Below, piece after piece: positions 48,871 to 60,628 of a stretch of DNA of 64,000 nucleotides (position 1 is the first letter of the stretch; each line of letters starts with the position of its first letter). Origin of the DNA: Gymnogyps californianus (Eukaryota; Chordata; Aves; Accipitriformes; Cathartidae). A program made the position numbers and the translations under genes. The stretch is from the NCBI RefSeq assembly GCF_018139145.2, contig NC_059478.1, positions 26,753,001-26,817,000 on the forward strand, in the 5' to 3' direction. Under the pieces are notes generated by a model. It was given only the letters and a program-made list of their open reading frames with translations, did not search any database and had not been told where the DNA came from.

Positions 48871-50224
48871 TGCAGTCGCTGCTTAGGAGTCCCTGGCCAA
48901 AAAAGCGACCCGGCATTTCCCTTTCCTCTCGGCCGTAGGCGAATCCGCCCGGTTCTCCGTGTTGCTTTCGGTGGTTGTTTTGCCAGTGTTAAACCCCGGG
49001 AAAAGCCGGGCCGGCGGGGACCCAGCTCCCGCCGCGGGGCCCGATCCTTTGCCGCAGGTTCGGGGTTTTTTTTTCCCTTCTCCCTTCCGCGCCGTGGTTG
49101 GGCTCGGCGGCTGTTTCCGAGCGGGGCCGCGGGGATGTGGGTTTCCTCGCCTTGCTTTGGCTTTGGTCAGACATCTGTGGAGCTGATCTTTTTTTTTTTT
49201 TTTTTTTCAATATGCCCCCACTCCTCTCCTTTCTATATGTCAGATGAAGGAGTTGTAACAAAACCGCGATGCTTTCTGCGTATTTACTTCGCGGCGGTTT
49301 CCCATGTGTGCGCAGCCCGGGCGAGGAGGAAAACGGGGGTTTCTCCTCGGGTTTATCGGGGCCGAATGAAAAGATCCTGCCCCGGAATGCCCCCGTCGGG
49401 ACCGCAGCGGGGGGAGAGATAATTTCTTTCTCTGCTTTCGCTTAACTAAGCCCGTGTTAAGCAGAGGGGGTCCCGAGGAAGGGAGCGAGTGGCCCTTCCC
49501 TCGCCGGCCGGGCTCGGACCCGCCGGCTGCGAGCTGCCGGGTGCGGGACCCCGGCCCGGCCGGCCCCGCTGCATCGCCCGCTCGGCCCTCGCCTCCTGCC
49601 TCCTCCCCTGGCACCTTCTGCTTTCCATTACTGCCGATTTGGAGAATTAGGAAAGGTCAAGATCTTATTCCTTTCTCCGGTAGCTTTCTGGTTTTCTCTT
49701 TCTAGTTCCTCGCAGCCCCGAACAAAAATAAATCAACCTGGATTATAGAAACCACCTTTAGACATCAAGAGCATCTTTTCCAATAGCTCGGCCCTTCCTC
49801 CGGGACTGCCCTGGCCCTTCCCTGTGACTGCGTAGAAACTCCTGTTTTCACGGTGGATTTAGAATTTAATAATAATGCCCAGTCTCCCTGTGCCCCAGTG
49901 CCCGACCTGAAAACATTTTCCTGCCTCGTAACTTTGGAAAATATCTGCCCTCCAGCGTCTCCTTTCCCTCTCCATCTCCCTTTCGTTTCTTTCCTTTCCC
50001 GGCACAGAAAGTAGAGAAACGAGGTTTTAAAAAAAATCCCATTTTCCGATCTGGGGAGGGCGGGAGGAGCTGTCGCAGCCGACTCAGCCGCAGGAAAATT
50101 GCCTTGGAAATTATGTTGGTGCTTTTGAAATCCTCCTCGAGATGTTCGCGGTAGGTCAGGGCCCTGCACTCGCCCCTCTGTCTGTCTGTCGGGCGAAGAG
50201 AGGGACTGGGGCTCTGCACTCTCC

Positions 50225-50815
50225 CCTCGCCTCCCGGACCACGGCTCGTCTTTCCTCCCTCCTTCTCTTCCTCACCTTTTCTTTTTCGTCCTCTCTTTTT
50301 TCCTTTTTTCTTTCTCTTTTCTCACTCTCCTCCTCTTCTTTCTTTCTTCCCTTCTTTCCTTCTTTCTATATTTCCTTCTTCCTTTCTCTCTGTTTCTCTC
50401 GTTCTCTTTCTTTCTCTCTTTCTTTCTCTTTCTTTCTTTTTTCTCTCTTTTGCGCTTCTATTTACCTGTTTCTTTTCCCCGTTCTCCCTCTTTCTCTCTT
50501 TCTTTTTATCTCTTTTTCTCTCTCCCCTCCCCTCTCTCTATCTCTATTTTGCTTTTCCTCTCTTTCTCCCTCTTTCCCTCTTTCTTTTCCTCTCTCTTTT
50601 GTTTTTTCTCTCTCTCCCCTCCTCTTTATTTTCTCTCTCTTTCTCTCTAGCTTTCTTTTCCTTTTTCTTTTTCTCTCTCTTCTGTTTTTTTCTCTCTTTC
50701 TCCCTCGTTTCATCTTTCCTTTTCTCTCTCTTGCTCTTTTTATCTTTCTCCCTCTTTTCCTCTTTTTTTTTTCCTCCCTCTTTCTCTCCCTGTCGGTTTC
50801 TCCAGTCTCACTTGC
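50225..50815. repeat. Polypyrimidine (C/T) tract of about 590 bp
   Basis: The + strand is almost entirely C and T, mainly TTTCTC and TTTCCTTC variants, with very few purines. The reading frames across it (Ser/Phe/Leu-rich one way, Arg/Glu/Lys-rich the other) are low-complexity artefacts. Such tracts can form triplex H-DNA and are often assembled with wrong length. Confidence 0.95.
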
Positions 50816-51339
50816 TTCGTCTTGGGTTCATCGAGGGCCGCTTTCCCGCTCTCTCCAGGAGATTTCCAGCTCTGTTCACCCCCGGGAATCTCTTGCCCGG
50901 CCGCAGCGCGGAGGGGGATGTCTCCGCTCCTTTGAACCAGGGGAGACACCGGCGGGGCTCCCCCCCCGGGCTCAGCGGTTCCCCTGCCTGTGCCTGGTGG
51001 GCTGCGGGGCAGCCCCAGCACGGCGGCCGCGGGAGCACTTCTCCGTACACCCCCCTTTTCACCGGCCCGTCGATGCATTTACCGGGGGGGGGGGTCCGCG
51101 CGGGAAGTGGCGTCCCCGGCCCAGGCGGGGTTGTACGGGCGAGCGTGTACCGGTCCCCGCTCCCCCCGGGCTCGGACGGGACCCGGCGCCCCTGCGGGAC
51201 CAGTTCGCACTTTATTATTTTATTAAATAAGATGCAACTTGGTGCCCCAAGACAGTGGCAGCAACAGGTGACGCTATGATCCGGGACGGGAGAAAAAAAA
51301 CACTCGCGGCAGGGTCTGATCGCGCGTTTCCAACTCTTC

Positions 51340-51365
51340 TTCATCATTCAAATGCTAATGATCTC
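51340..51365. promoter_or_regulatory. Overlapping POU/homeodomain-type sites
   Basis: ATTCAAAT (51346-51353) overlaps ATGCTAAT (51352-51359), followed by TAATGATC. Both resemble octamer or POU sites. They sit in an AT-rich island between GC-rich stretches. Function is inferred. Confidence 0.3.
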
Positions 51366-54300
51366 CTCGGGTGGACGGTACCGGGATGCGCCCACCCGCC
51401 GCCCGGCGAGGGGCTCGCCCGCCCGGCCCGGCCCCGCTGGGCAGCCGACACCGAGCAGCCCGGAGCCCGGCGGCCTTTCCCAGCCGCGGGCAGGCGGGAT
51501 GCCTCGCTTCCTAACCGCCCTGGCTGCCCACATCCCTCCCCCTGGGATCCGGATAAATTAGATATATAGGTACGGAGTGAGTTATAATCATTCGGCTCTC
51601 CGTGTGCCGAAGCAAGTCACGTAAACCCGACTGAAAACCTGCAAGGGAGATAATGTCCCCGTTGGGAGGTCGGGCGGGAGTCCGAAGGGGTGTGATGAGT
51701 TTGTGTGTTGGTTCCTACAGGGGAGGCTTCGTGTTGGTGCCTCGGCATCTTTCCAGTTACCGATTTGGTGGTGTTTCCCCCACCCCCCGATCCTTTCTGG
51801 GTGTCGAGGGTCGGGCTCCGCGTCGCAGAGTGGCAGAGAAGCGCTTTTCGGGGCCGTTCTTGTCCGTTTCGATCAGATTTCGATTTCCCCGCTTTAACTC
51901 GCCTTTTAAGTGAAATTACATTCCTCTTTCGTTAGTACTCGGGTTTTGAAACGGGTTAAACCAACACCGGCGATTCCTTTCACTCTCGCAAAAATTCCAG
52001 GATGCTCCACTTTTCCCTGCCGACGGAGGCGAGCGGAGAGCCCTCGGAAAGTCCGTGTAACCTGAATGAGCCCTACTCCCCCCCGCAAATCACTCCTCAG
52101 CAGTGAGAGCCGTCTGCGGGGCACACGATCGCCTTTAATTCCAGCCGGACTCCCTGCAAAGTCCGTGAGAATTTTGCCCCTCACCCGGACGAGATTACCT
52201 GAGGTGCCCCCCATGGTGCCGCCCGCATCAGCCCTGGGCAGAGGGAGAGCGGGGACACACAAGACAAGACCCGGGGTGTAGGAAACCCTAGGGCCGGGTC
52301 GGAGCGGAGCCGGGCTAGGGGGACTCCCGGCTGCAGCTCAGCCGCGGCGGGCCGGACCCCCGGCGGGCCGGGGACGGAGGGGCCGCCGCTGTCGCTTTAA
52401 ATTTCAACAAAGTAAGTGGAGAAGGAAAAGCTTCCCCCGTCTGGGGATGGGGCCAAAAAATGCCAGGGTCTAGCCAGACGGGCCCCGCTCGCCTCGGACC
52501 GCGGCAGGTCCCGCAGGGTGCGTGGGGGCGAGAGGAGGGAGATGTGAAGCGGCTGGCGGGGCAGTGCTGGCCCCCCCTCTCCTGCCTGCAGCGCTCCTGG
52601 GATCTCCTCTTCCCAGGAGAGAGAAGTGGCCGCAAAATAGAGTCAACAAAAGGAGCGGGCAGGGCTCGGCCGAGAGCCGGGCCGAGAGCCGGGGCCGGGC
52701 GGGAGGGTGCCCTCCGAGCCGGCGCGGGGTGCAACGCCGAGCACCCACCGCCGGCCCGGGGGGGGGGATGTGGGGGGCAACCCCTTCCCTAGGCGAGCAG
52801 GGTCTCCCAGCGACGCTCTCCTGGATCTGTGCCCCCCCCAAACGCACCTTCCCACCGCTAACCCCCCGAGATTTTACTGGGGTTATTTCTGAAATGCCCT
52901 TTCCTCTCGCCCTCTCCCCCCCCTTTTTTTTTCTTTTTTTCTTTTTCCTATTTAATTACTTCTTTTGCAAAACCCGAGGCCGCTGCCACCTAACGCGGAT
53001 CCCGGCACTGAAATCCACGTCTCCTCTGTGACTTACAACCCAAATCCCAGTCCCATGACCTTTCTCTTCCCCCCCCGCCCCGGGTCCCCCACCCTCGGTC
53101 ATGTGGGACACGAGTAAATTTATCCACCCTGGTGGAATGGCCTCCCTTCTGCAGTTGCTCCGGAGAAGCCCGACACGTTTCACAAGGAGGATAATTTCTT
53201 TTTCCCACCTTCCTCTCTCTCTTTCTCTCTTCTTTTTAATTCGGTTTTAATTTAATTTTCTCCCCTGCCCTACAACGCTCCCATCTCCTCTCGGGCATGC
53301 TTCTACTCTGTGTATCTCTTTCAATAAGCCCCTGCCAAGAGGATCACTTCAGAGGGACGTTTCTGACGGTTCTTGAGCTCAGGAGATCGTCGAAAAGCGC
53401 ATTTCTGGCCTCCGGGAGCTGCGGCGAGCTGAGCCCCGGCTGCGTCCCCGGCAGCCTCCCCTCGCCCCGGGGCTCCCCTCCCGCCGCACCGCGGAGGGTC
53501 CCACACCCCCTGCGCTCCAAGGAGCTGGAGTTGTGGCTGGGGGCCGGGCCCCCCTTAGCCCTGCGGGAGAGGAGATCCACCCGCGGCCGCCTCTCCGTCT
53601 CTCCCGCGGCTCCGGCCGGTCCTTCCCCCAACCCCGGCCGCTCTTCCGCGCCACAGCTCCTGGGGGGAGACCGCACCCCCGGGTCCCCTCGGGGAACCGC
53701 GACTGGCGAAACTGCCCACCCCGGGTGTCCGTCGTCCCCCCCCGCCCCCTCAGCCCAAGTGCGTTTTCCAGCTGCAGCCGGAGGTGGGGAACCTGTGGCC
53801 AGGCTGCGGGGGGGTCCCCGTGTCTCCCCCTCCCCATCTCTGCTGAGAGGTGGGTGGCATTAGGAATAGGGTGCCCCCCTCCCGCCCCCGGAGCAGCACT
53901 GCAGTTGCAGAGGTTATGTGCGAGGGAGGCAGCTCCGGAGGGTCGTGTAGCCCCTCAGAGAGGCCGGGGCCAAGCGGTGCCCCCCAAACCCTGCATCCCC
54001 GGAACGCCGGGCCCTGCCGTCCCCGTCGCAGCGCGCCTCGGCCCCTTCCCCACCCGCGACGGGCGCTCCGAGGGGGGAGCCCGGAGCCGCCCCCCGGTCT
54101 GGCCCCGGGTGCTTGGCGGATGCTCGGCGTGGACGGCCCGGTGTGGGTGCCGGAGCTAGAGCCGGTGCCGCCAGCTTCTCCGTCGGGGCCGGCTGGAGGA
54201 AGCCGCTCCGCCGCCGCAAACCGCGTGTGAACCGGCTGCGGGCGGCTCCGGTTCGGGTTGAGCCGAATCTCCCCTTTTTTTTTTGGCGCTGCCAGCCGTG

Positions 54301-54615
54301 GGCACGCTCCGCGTTGGGCTCGGAGTGGGGATTTACCGCAACGGCAGGCAGGTGTCGGGCACATTTTGGCGGAGGAAATGAAACCACGGCTCTGAACGGA
54401 GCTGTCTGGTCTTTCCCCTCCGTCCTTGCCCGGTAAACTCCTGCCCACGGGCTCCCGTGGGAAAAAAATGGCGAGAAATTGATAGAAACAACTCGTTTCC
54501 CGGCCCCGCTCAGAGATCGGGAAAGATATTCGGGAAAGCGTTGCTGAAATCCCGGAGAGCCCGATTTCAGGCGCTGCTATTCAGGCTGCCTTCAACGAAA
54601 GAGCCGTCAAGGGCC

Positions 54616-54742
54616 CCGAAAGGGCTAGTACATTCTCCTATATGGAAAATACATATATACACTTATACAGTCCCCTACAGTACAATACAATGAAGACTGC
54701 ACCGAAAGGGCAGTACATTCTCCCATATGGAAAATACACATA
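54616..54742. repeat. Duplicated module of about 42 bp with a CATATG-type core
   Basis: Copy 1 (54616-54657) and copy 2 (54702-54742) share CCGAAAGGGC, AGTACATTCTCC and ATATGGAAAATACA; copy 1 has CCTATATGG where copy 2 has CCCATATGG. They are 86 bp apart and in the same orientation. The cores resemble CArG boxes (SRF/MADS) but have only five A/T-rich middle positions, not six. Confidence 0.9.
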
Positions 54743-55417
54743 TTGGAGCCCCCCGCCAGATCCAGTTGATATTATGGTCGATATTCGCAGAATTTTCCTT
54801 TTGCTTTTGCACAGTATTTCTTGGTCGCGCTTTTTTGTGTGCCCGGGACAGAACAGATGGGAAATATTCATCGAGAGGGAAGGGTGTCTTGTGATCATAG
54901 GAAACACGGGTCCTTTTTTTAACAATCTTTTCTCGCCCCTTATTTCGAGGGGGAAAAAAAAAATAAATGCGGGAAAGCAGCGTAGCAGCGCCGATGAGAA
55001 AAAATAAAGGCAAATCAATCGGAAACGAACGTTTCCCTGAAAACCAAGTGGCGAAAAGTGGATTTCCAGCGCGGGGCCGGACGGAGGGAGAGGGTCTCAC
55101 CGCCCAACCCGCAGGTGCCTCGGCGGGAGCTTTATAACCCACAGGTTTGTACCATTTTCTCCGCTCCCGGCGAGCGCTCGGGGCGGGGATCGACTCCCGC
55201 TCCTTCCCGCTCCCGAATCCCGGCCGCCCGCTCCCCTTGCCCGCGGGCGGGAGCGCGCTCCGCTCCCCGCGTCCCCCCCCCCCCCCCGGCTGGAAACCGA
55301 CCAGAATTGGTCAATTTCACCTTCCGCGGGAGCGGGGGGCGGCTCCGCGCGGCTCCCGCCGCCTTTCGGTTGTTTTCCCTCGGCCGCTTTCCCCGGGAAG
55401 GTTTAAATAAACCAACT

Positions 55418-55431
55418 CCCCCCCCCCCCCC
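55418..55431. repeat. Poly-C homopolymer
   Basis: Run of 14 C, with further C-rich sequence after it. Confidence 0.85.
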
Positions 55432-55576
55432 TCCCGCCCCACCACTTTGTTCGCATCTGGGTACTGGTGTTATTTCCCGGGCTGCCCCGACGGGAAAGGT
55501 GCGGGGTTTTGCCGGGCTGCTGCCGCTTTTTAAGGAGGGAGAGGGACGCAGGGAGGGAGGGCTGTGCCCGGGAGTT

Positions 55577-55596
55577 GGGGGGGGGGGGGGGGGGGG
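55577..55596. repeat. Poly-G homopolymer (20)
   Basis: Uninterrupted run of about 20 G, ending about 30 bp before the RFX-type palindrome. The length is uncertain. Confidence 0.9.
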
Positions 55597-55614
55597 CGGC
55601 TGCCGCCTCTATTT

Positions 55615-55800
55615 TAATGTCATTATAGTTGCCGTGGCAACCCATTGGATCACTCCTCCTGGAATGAACCTTGTGACAATGGCTGGTTTGAGAGAAATCG
55701 GTAAATGTGCAACCGAGGGACACAGCTACATTACCGCGAACAACAGCGAGGGTTTAACATGTGACCCTTCCAATTACACTGATGATACCTCGGTGCAGCT
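55615..55800. promoter_or_regulatory. Candidate enhancer with a palindromic RFX X-box
   Basis: GTTGCCGTGGCAAC (55628-55641) is a near-perfect palindrome (GTTGCC-GT-GGCAAC) matching the RFX X-box (GTNRCC-N-RGYAAC). It is followed by CCATTGG (inverted CCAAT, ATTGG at 55644-55648) and a SOX-type ACAATGG near 55676. The block is moderately AT-rich and non-repetitive, unlike the poly-G and GC-rich DNA beside it. Motifs are directly visible; enhancer activity is inferred. Confidence 0.4.
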
Positions 55801-58800
55801 GCCTCCGCCGCGCTGCGAAGATGTGGCTGTCTGGGGGGTTTGGGGAGGGGGCCCGGGGCTGTTTGGGGGCACAGCCTGGTGGGGATGGGGCCGCAGCCCG
55901 CACGCCTCTGCCCTCTCGGGGAGCCCTAAGAGGGGAACAGCATCTCTGCACCGGGATCGCGAATGTCGTCCCAACCTCTCCAAAAAAAAGAAGAAAGGAA
56001 GAAAAAGCTTCTCTGGGGGGACCGTGGAGGGAGCTGAACATGCGAAGGGGCTGTGGCTGCGGGGATGGGGAATGAGGACCTGCCTGGGGGGGTGGGCAGG
56101 GACCCCCCCGCCCTGGTCCGCCACCCCCGGAGCACACAGTACCGGCGGCACATCTGTGGCACGGCTGCAGGAAGGAACGAACAAAATCCGCCCCTCCCCG
56201 CAAAAAAAAATAGTTTGAAGCCTTAAAATATGGTTCAGAGAATTACAAGTAATCAGAGCTGCGGGGGTCAGCAGTGCAAACTTTTTAAGACTAATGTTTA
56301 TTTAGAAAAGTGAGTGGTGTCTGCGTTGCTTTTCTAGTGCCCCAGCACAAAAGTCCTAATGGCTTTTGCAGACTTTCCATCACAAACTCCTGCACAGGGC
56401 GCGGGGACCACCGCCGAAAGCAACCCCGAGCCGCCCCCTTTCAAAGGGAGCACTGGCACAGGGTTTTAAACCACCCTCCCGTCTTTCCATGAATCAGGGA
56501 CAATATTTTCTGCGCCCCTTCCCCAATTTTGCCCCGCTTTCGCGTTTGTTGTTTGATGTAACTCGACCCCTCGATAATACTGGGGAGGAGAAATCGGGGG
56601 ATAGGGACGGCGATTTCTCCCCCCCCCCCCCCCCAGCCCCGGACGGCTGCGGTCCTGAAAGCATCGCGGGGGTTCAGCCGAGCTGGAAACCTCGTTAGCA
56701 GGAACCCGGGGGCAGAGGCAGGAACCGGCGCGGGGCGGGCTGGCCGGTGTCCTTCGGGGAGGCACCGCTGGCAAACCCATTCCCCCCGTCTCACCCTCTC
56801 CCCGTTGCCACCCTCCAGCCGCTCTCCCGGGAGCCCAGCCAACCACCAGTCCCTGTGCAGTTTTGGGGGTCTCTGCTGAGCCCACCCCAAAATTCAGGGG
56901 ATTTGACTGCCCTTGCAGAGACTCAGGTCTCCGTTTCAGGATGCTCCCTTTGTTCCCAGGACTGGAGGAATAAACCCAGCAACCGCCAAAAGCTCACATG
57001 CCTTTTGGGGCAGCCTCCCCTCTATATTAAACAGGAGGTGAATCCAGGGGAAACCCAGACCTGGGATTCCACTGGAAACCAGTGGCACCAGTGCTAGGTA
57101 CCTCGTAGCAGGGCTGGGAGAACTCAGCTGGGTTTAATTCCTCCCCCCGTCACCCCCCTGCCCTTGACAGGTGGCAGGAGCTGGGAGGGATGAGCAGGGC
57201 AGCGGGCTCAGCTCCCTTTCCAGCAAAGCACAGCAATTGCAGCCCGGATGTGGACTGGAACCAGCAGCAAACCCACCTCCTTCCCAGGGGCCCCAAGGGA
57301 AGGGCAAAGGTATTTGGGCTGCTCAGGAAAATGCCTGTGCTTACTCCCCTCTCCCCAATATGTGTGACAAACAGCCCTAGGAGCTTTCTATTTACTCTCT
57401 TTCTAAACACAGACCCTTTTACTAGCTGTTAGCCCAGCCGGCAGAAGGTGTGCTGCTAAAATCCTCCTGTTCCTCACAAAGGTGAGACCAGATCTAACTC
57501 ATCCCCTAATCTGCGGGGGCTCACCGGCCACCCTGGGACATCCTAATCCTTTTCCCATCCTCTGCAGTTCTCAGTCGGTTTGAGAGTGCCACAGCAGAGG
57601 GACAGAGTTGGCCTGGCCATGCTGGGTGAGCAGGTCTGGGGGCTGCATCCCACCATGTGTCCCTGGGGGATCCCGCTCAGCAGAGCATCAGCTGGGGAAG
57701 GGTTGGGTGGTGGAGCCATGGGGAGTGGAGACCTGGAGAGAGCCCCATCTTTGGACTGGGGGGTATGAGGTGAGTGACCCCCCCTCTGTGTGTTGGGTCC
57801 CCAGTATGGATGCACTGGGGAGCCCCCGGTGTAGCTGGGATCAGCCCTGGGGTCTGACGCCGTTGTCCCCTCTGCCATCATTAGGATTCACAGCTCATCA
57901 TCGGGGTGCCTGGGGAGGCTCTGCAGCAGGACGGTGCTCTCAGCAGTGGGATGTGCAAGAGAGAAACAGGGTGGGGGAGAGGAATGGGGTGGAAGGGGGA
58001 GAGAAAGGGGCTGGATCCTGCTCCCTTTCCAGGCAAGTGACTGCCTTGTCCTGCTCTGTTTAAACCCTTCTTTGGTCTGTGTAGGGAAAAAAACATAGCT
58101 CACACCTGAGAAGGCTGAACCAAGCAACGGCAGCTGAAGGTGCCTCTGGAAACACACACGCACCTGAGGTCTGATCCTGCCTTCCCCTGGACAAGCCAAG
58201 CTCAGGTGCTCAGCTCTGTCAGAAACAGGTCCAGGGCTGAGGACACAGCCGGTGCTGTGACGCTGAGCGTGGCGGATGGAGGACATTGGTATTTATAAAC
58301 TGCTGAAAAGTGCCTGACACTTGAGGGAAGATCCTCTCTGCTCCCTCAAGGGCTCTTGTTGGAAGGGTTTGACTCTACCCTCCAAGAAGTTGACAAGACC
58401 TTCTGGCTCCCATTATCTCCCTGAGGGCCCTGCGTCACCCTCCTCGCCACGTGCTGAAGCACCCAGATCACTTCGCTGTAATTGCTTGGGGAATGGAGGG
58501 CTCCTGGGCAAGACCTGGCACCTCTCTTCAGGGTTTGGCCTCCTGGTGCAAAGCCGGGCTTGCGGGAAGGGGCTGGGTGGCACCAGCCCTTTGCTGTTCT
58601 GCGTCCCTCCATCCCTCTTACAAAGCACAAATGCCAGGAACGCCATTCAGTGCCAAACTGGGAACATTTGGGCTGAAATCTTTTGAAGGCATTTGAAAAG
58701 GGGGGGCAGGGAGGGAGGGTGGGGAGAGGGATGTGGGGAGAGGGACATGGGAAGGGGAGAGAGCTACAGCCTTGCTGGCACAAAGTTGATTTGTCTGGAT

Positions 58801-60340
58801 CCTGTCTCTTTGTGGCTGTCATCTGTCACTGTACCTGGGAGATGCTGCAAACCATGTGCTCAGCCATGTGAGAAGCATTCCCACATCAGGTATCATGACA
58901 CTGCACCCACCTCGCCCTGCCCCCCAATTTAAATCAAAGCTCTACATCTCCCTGGCAGGGAAGTGGTGGGAATTTCAACCAGCTCCTTCTGCATCTGTGT
59001 CCTGCTCCCCAGGACCTTGCTGGGGCAGAGAGGTGCATGTGACAGCGTGGGTGATAGTGGGTGACGGCGCAGGTGCCAATGGGTGGCCCAGGGAGGCCAG
59101 GGGCCAGTGGAGCAAAGCCCCTCTATCCCCCCGGGGGCTGAGGCCAGCCTGATGCTCCAGCAACGTTTTTCATCTGCCTCCATGATGTCAGCAGAGCACA
59201 AAGGCAGGGGAGAGGTGAACCCCTCTGTTAATACACATGTTTTAAATAACGGGTATTTTTATTTCTTCCCTTCGGTGCAGTGGGCTTGGCACGCATCTTT
59301 GTTTGCACAATTGTCCTGCCTATACGTTCTGTTGCCCAAGTAAGGAGAAAAAGATCCCATGCGTGATCTGGAGGTGTGCTTTGCTAGTTCTGACATGTAA
59401 ATATTAATCAAGAAACAACATTGAAGGACAAAAAACCCCCTCCTACCCTTGAACCCCTTCAGATCCTTTTATTGTCCTGGCAGTTGTTGCACTTGGACTG
59501 GCTTTTCGCTTTCTCCTCAGAGCGGCTGGCTCCAGCAACGGTCCCCAGATTCCTCAGCTACGTCCTACTGAGGGAAAACATTTATTGAAGTTTTCAGATT
59601 ATTGGAGAAATACATATTTCTGCTTCTCTTCCAAACTCCACCGACATCTTTTCTACGCCAGCCCCATGTGTCAGCACGGGGCAGGAGAGGCATCCTCTTG
59701 CTCTCCTCTCGCAGCTGATGCCTCCCACATGAACTTTGAGTACCCAGAAACGCCACGGAGGCGGATTCCTACCACCACCGTGTGCTTCATTAGCGGACAA
59801 TAGCGGTGAGATGCGTGTAGTGTATTCTCCTCCATAAAGCTGCACTTCAGCTCACTTACACCTCTGAAGAAACAGAGGGTATGGACACAAACATCCAGCT
59901 CCTCAGATAGCCACGTTTCAGATGACCTTTGCCGAGGCAGCACCAATGCCTTGGTGCTGCGCGGGAGGAAGCAGGGGAGCGGGGGCTATTGAAAGCAAGG
60001 AATTCAGAGAAGGAGAAAAGGTCTGGCGTAAAGCTGCCCTCGCCTTGTCTACACAAACACGCCTGCAACTGAACCATGGGTACGCACATGGGCTTGGGCC
60101 ATGTCCTGGACTGAAGCATCCCTCATCGTTCCTCCCCCATGATCATGTGAGCTGGCAGGACCCGCTGCCTGGCATTGCCTGTGAGCACCACACGTGCCCA
60201 GCGCTCACCTCCTGCCTCCCAGCACCCTGAACCAGGGCAGCACCCCCAGGGAAGCACCCTTGCCAGCACGGGATGTGGTGTTTTAAAACAGCAGCAGGTT
60301 GCTTGCTCCAGTTGTTCCTACTGCAAGCTCTGCTCTGTGT

Positions 60341-60396
60341 GCGCAGGTGTGTATGTGCGTGTGTGTGCAGGTGTGTATGTGCCTGTGTGCATGTGA
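60341..60396. repeat. GT-rich imperfect tandem repeat
   Basis: A unit of about 22-24 bp containing GCAGGTGTGTATGTGC is repeated twice in a (GT)n-like background. Confidence 0.8.
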
Positions 60397-60600
60397 GGAG
60401 GTCTCCCCTGAGCAAAGTGTAATACGCTCCCGTTCTGGCTGGGTGGATAAATTGTCTACACAGGGCTCTTCAACCTGAACGCACGCCGCAAAGGCGCATG
60501 GCACTTCTCCGGGCAAACAATGGCTGGGGCTGAGTCACAGCGCTGCCGAGAAGCATCCCAACGCTGCCTGTCAAGGGAAAGGGGCTTGTGTTTTACCCCT

Positions 60601-60628
60601 GAGACAGCTTTTATGAGACAGCTTTTAT
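60601..60628. repeat. Tandem duplication, 2 x 14 bp
   Basis: GAGACAGCTTTTAT occurs twice back to back with no mismatch. Confidence 0.9.

Larger units (their letters stand above)
39090..56800. promoter_or_regulatory. Broad CpG-rich domain around FOXD2 (about 17.7 kb)
   Basis: CpG dinucleotides are frequent from about 39.1 kb to 56.8 kb and sparse on both sides. The density is uneven, with AT-richer gaps near 41.1-41.4, 45.3-46.2, 49.6-50.1 and 54.5-55.0 kb. Such broad unmethylated domains (DNA methylation valleys, often Polycomb-bound) are known at developmental transcription factor loci. The density is seen here; the chromatin state is inferred. Limits are judged by eye. Confidence 0.7.
46210..56800. 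other. CpG-rich intergenic region downstream of FOXD2
   Basis: No coding exon was recognised. Long open frames on both strands have the proline, arginine and glycine content expected of GC-rich non-coding DNA. Exons of TRABD2B, the expected next gene, were not seen. Contents include forkhead-type and POU-type sites, a polypyrimidine tract, long C/G runs, a duplicated module and an RFX-type palindrome, each listed separately. Confidence 0.6.

Noticed and set aside
50142..51230. 362-codon + strand open frame rich in Phe, Leu and Ser
   Set aside because: Most of it is translation of the polypyrimidine tract, which has no stop codons in that frame. It is not a membrane protein.
55058..56218. 386-codon + strand frame in CpG-rich DNA
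   Set aside because: It begins at GTG rather than ATG, crosses long C and G homopolymers, and overlaps the RFX-type block. No domain is recognisable.
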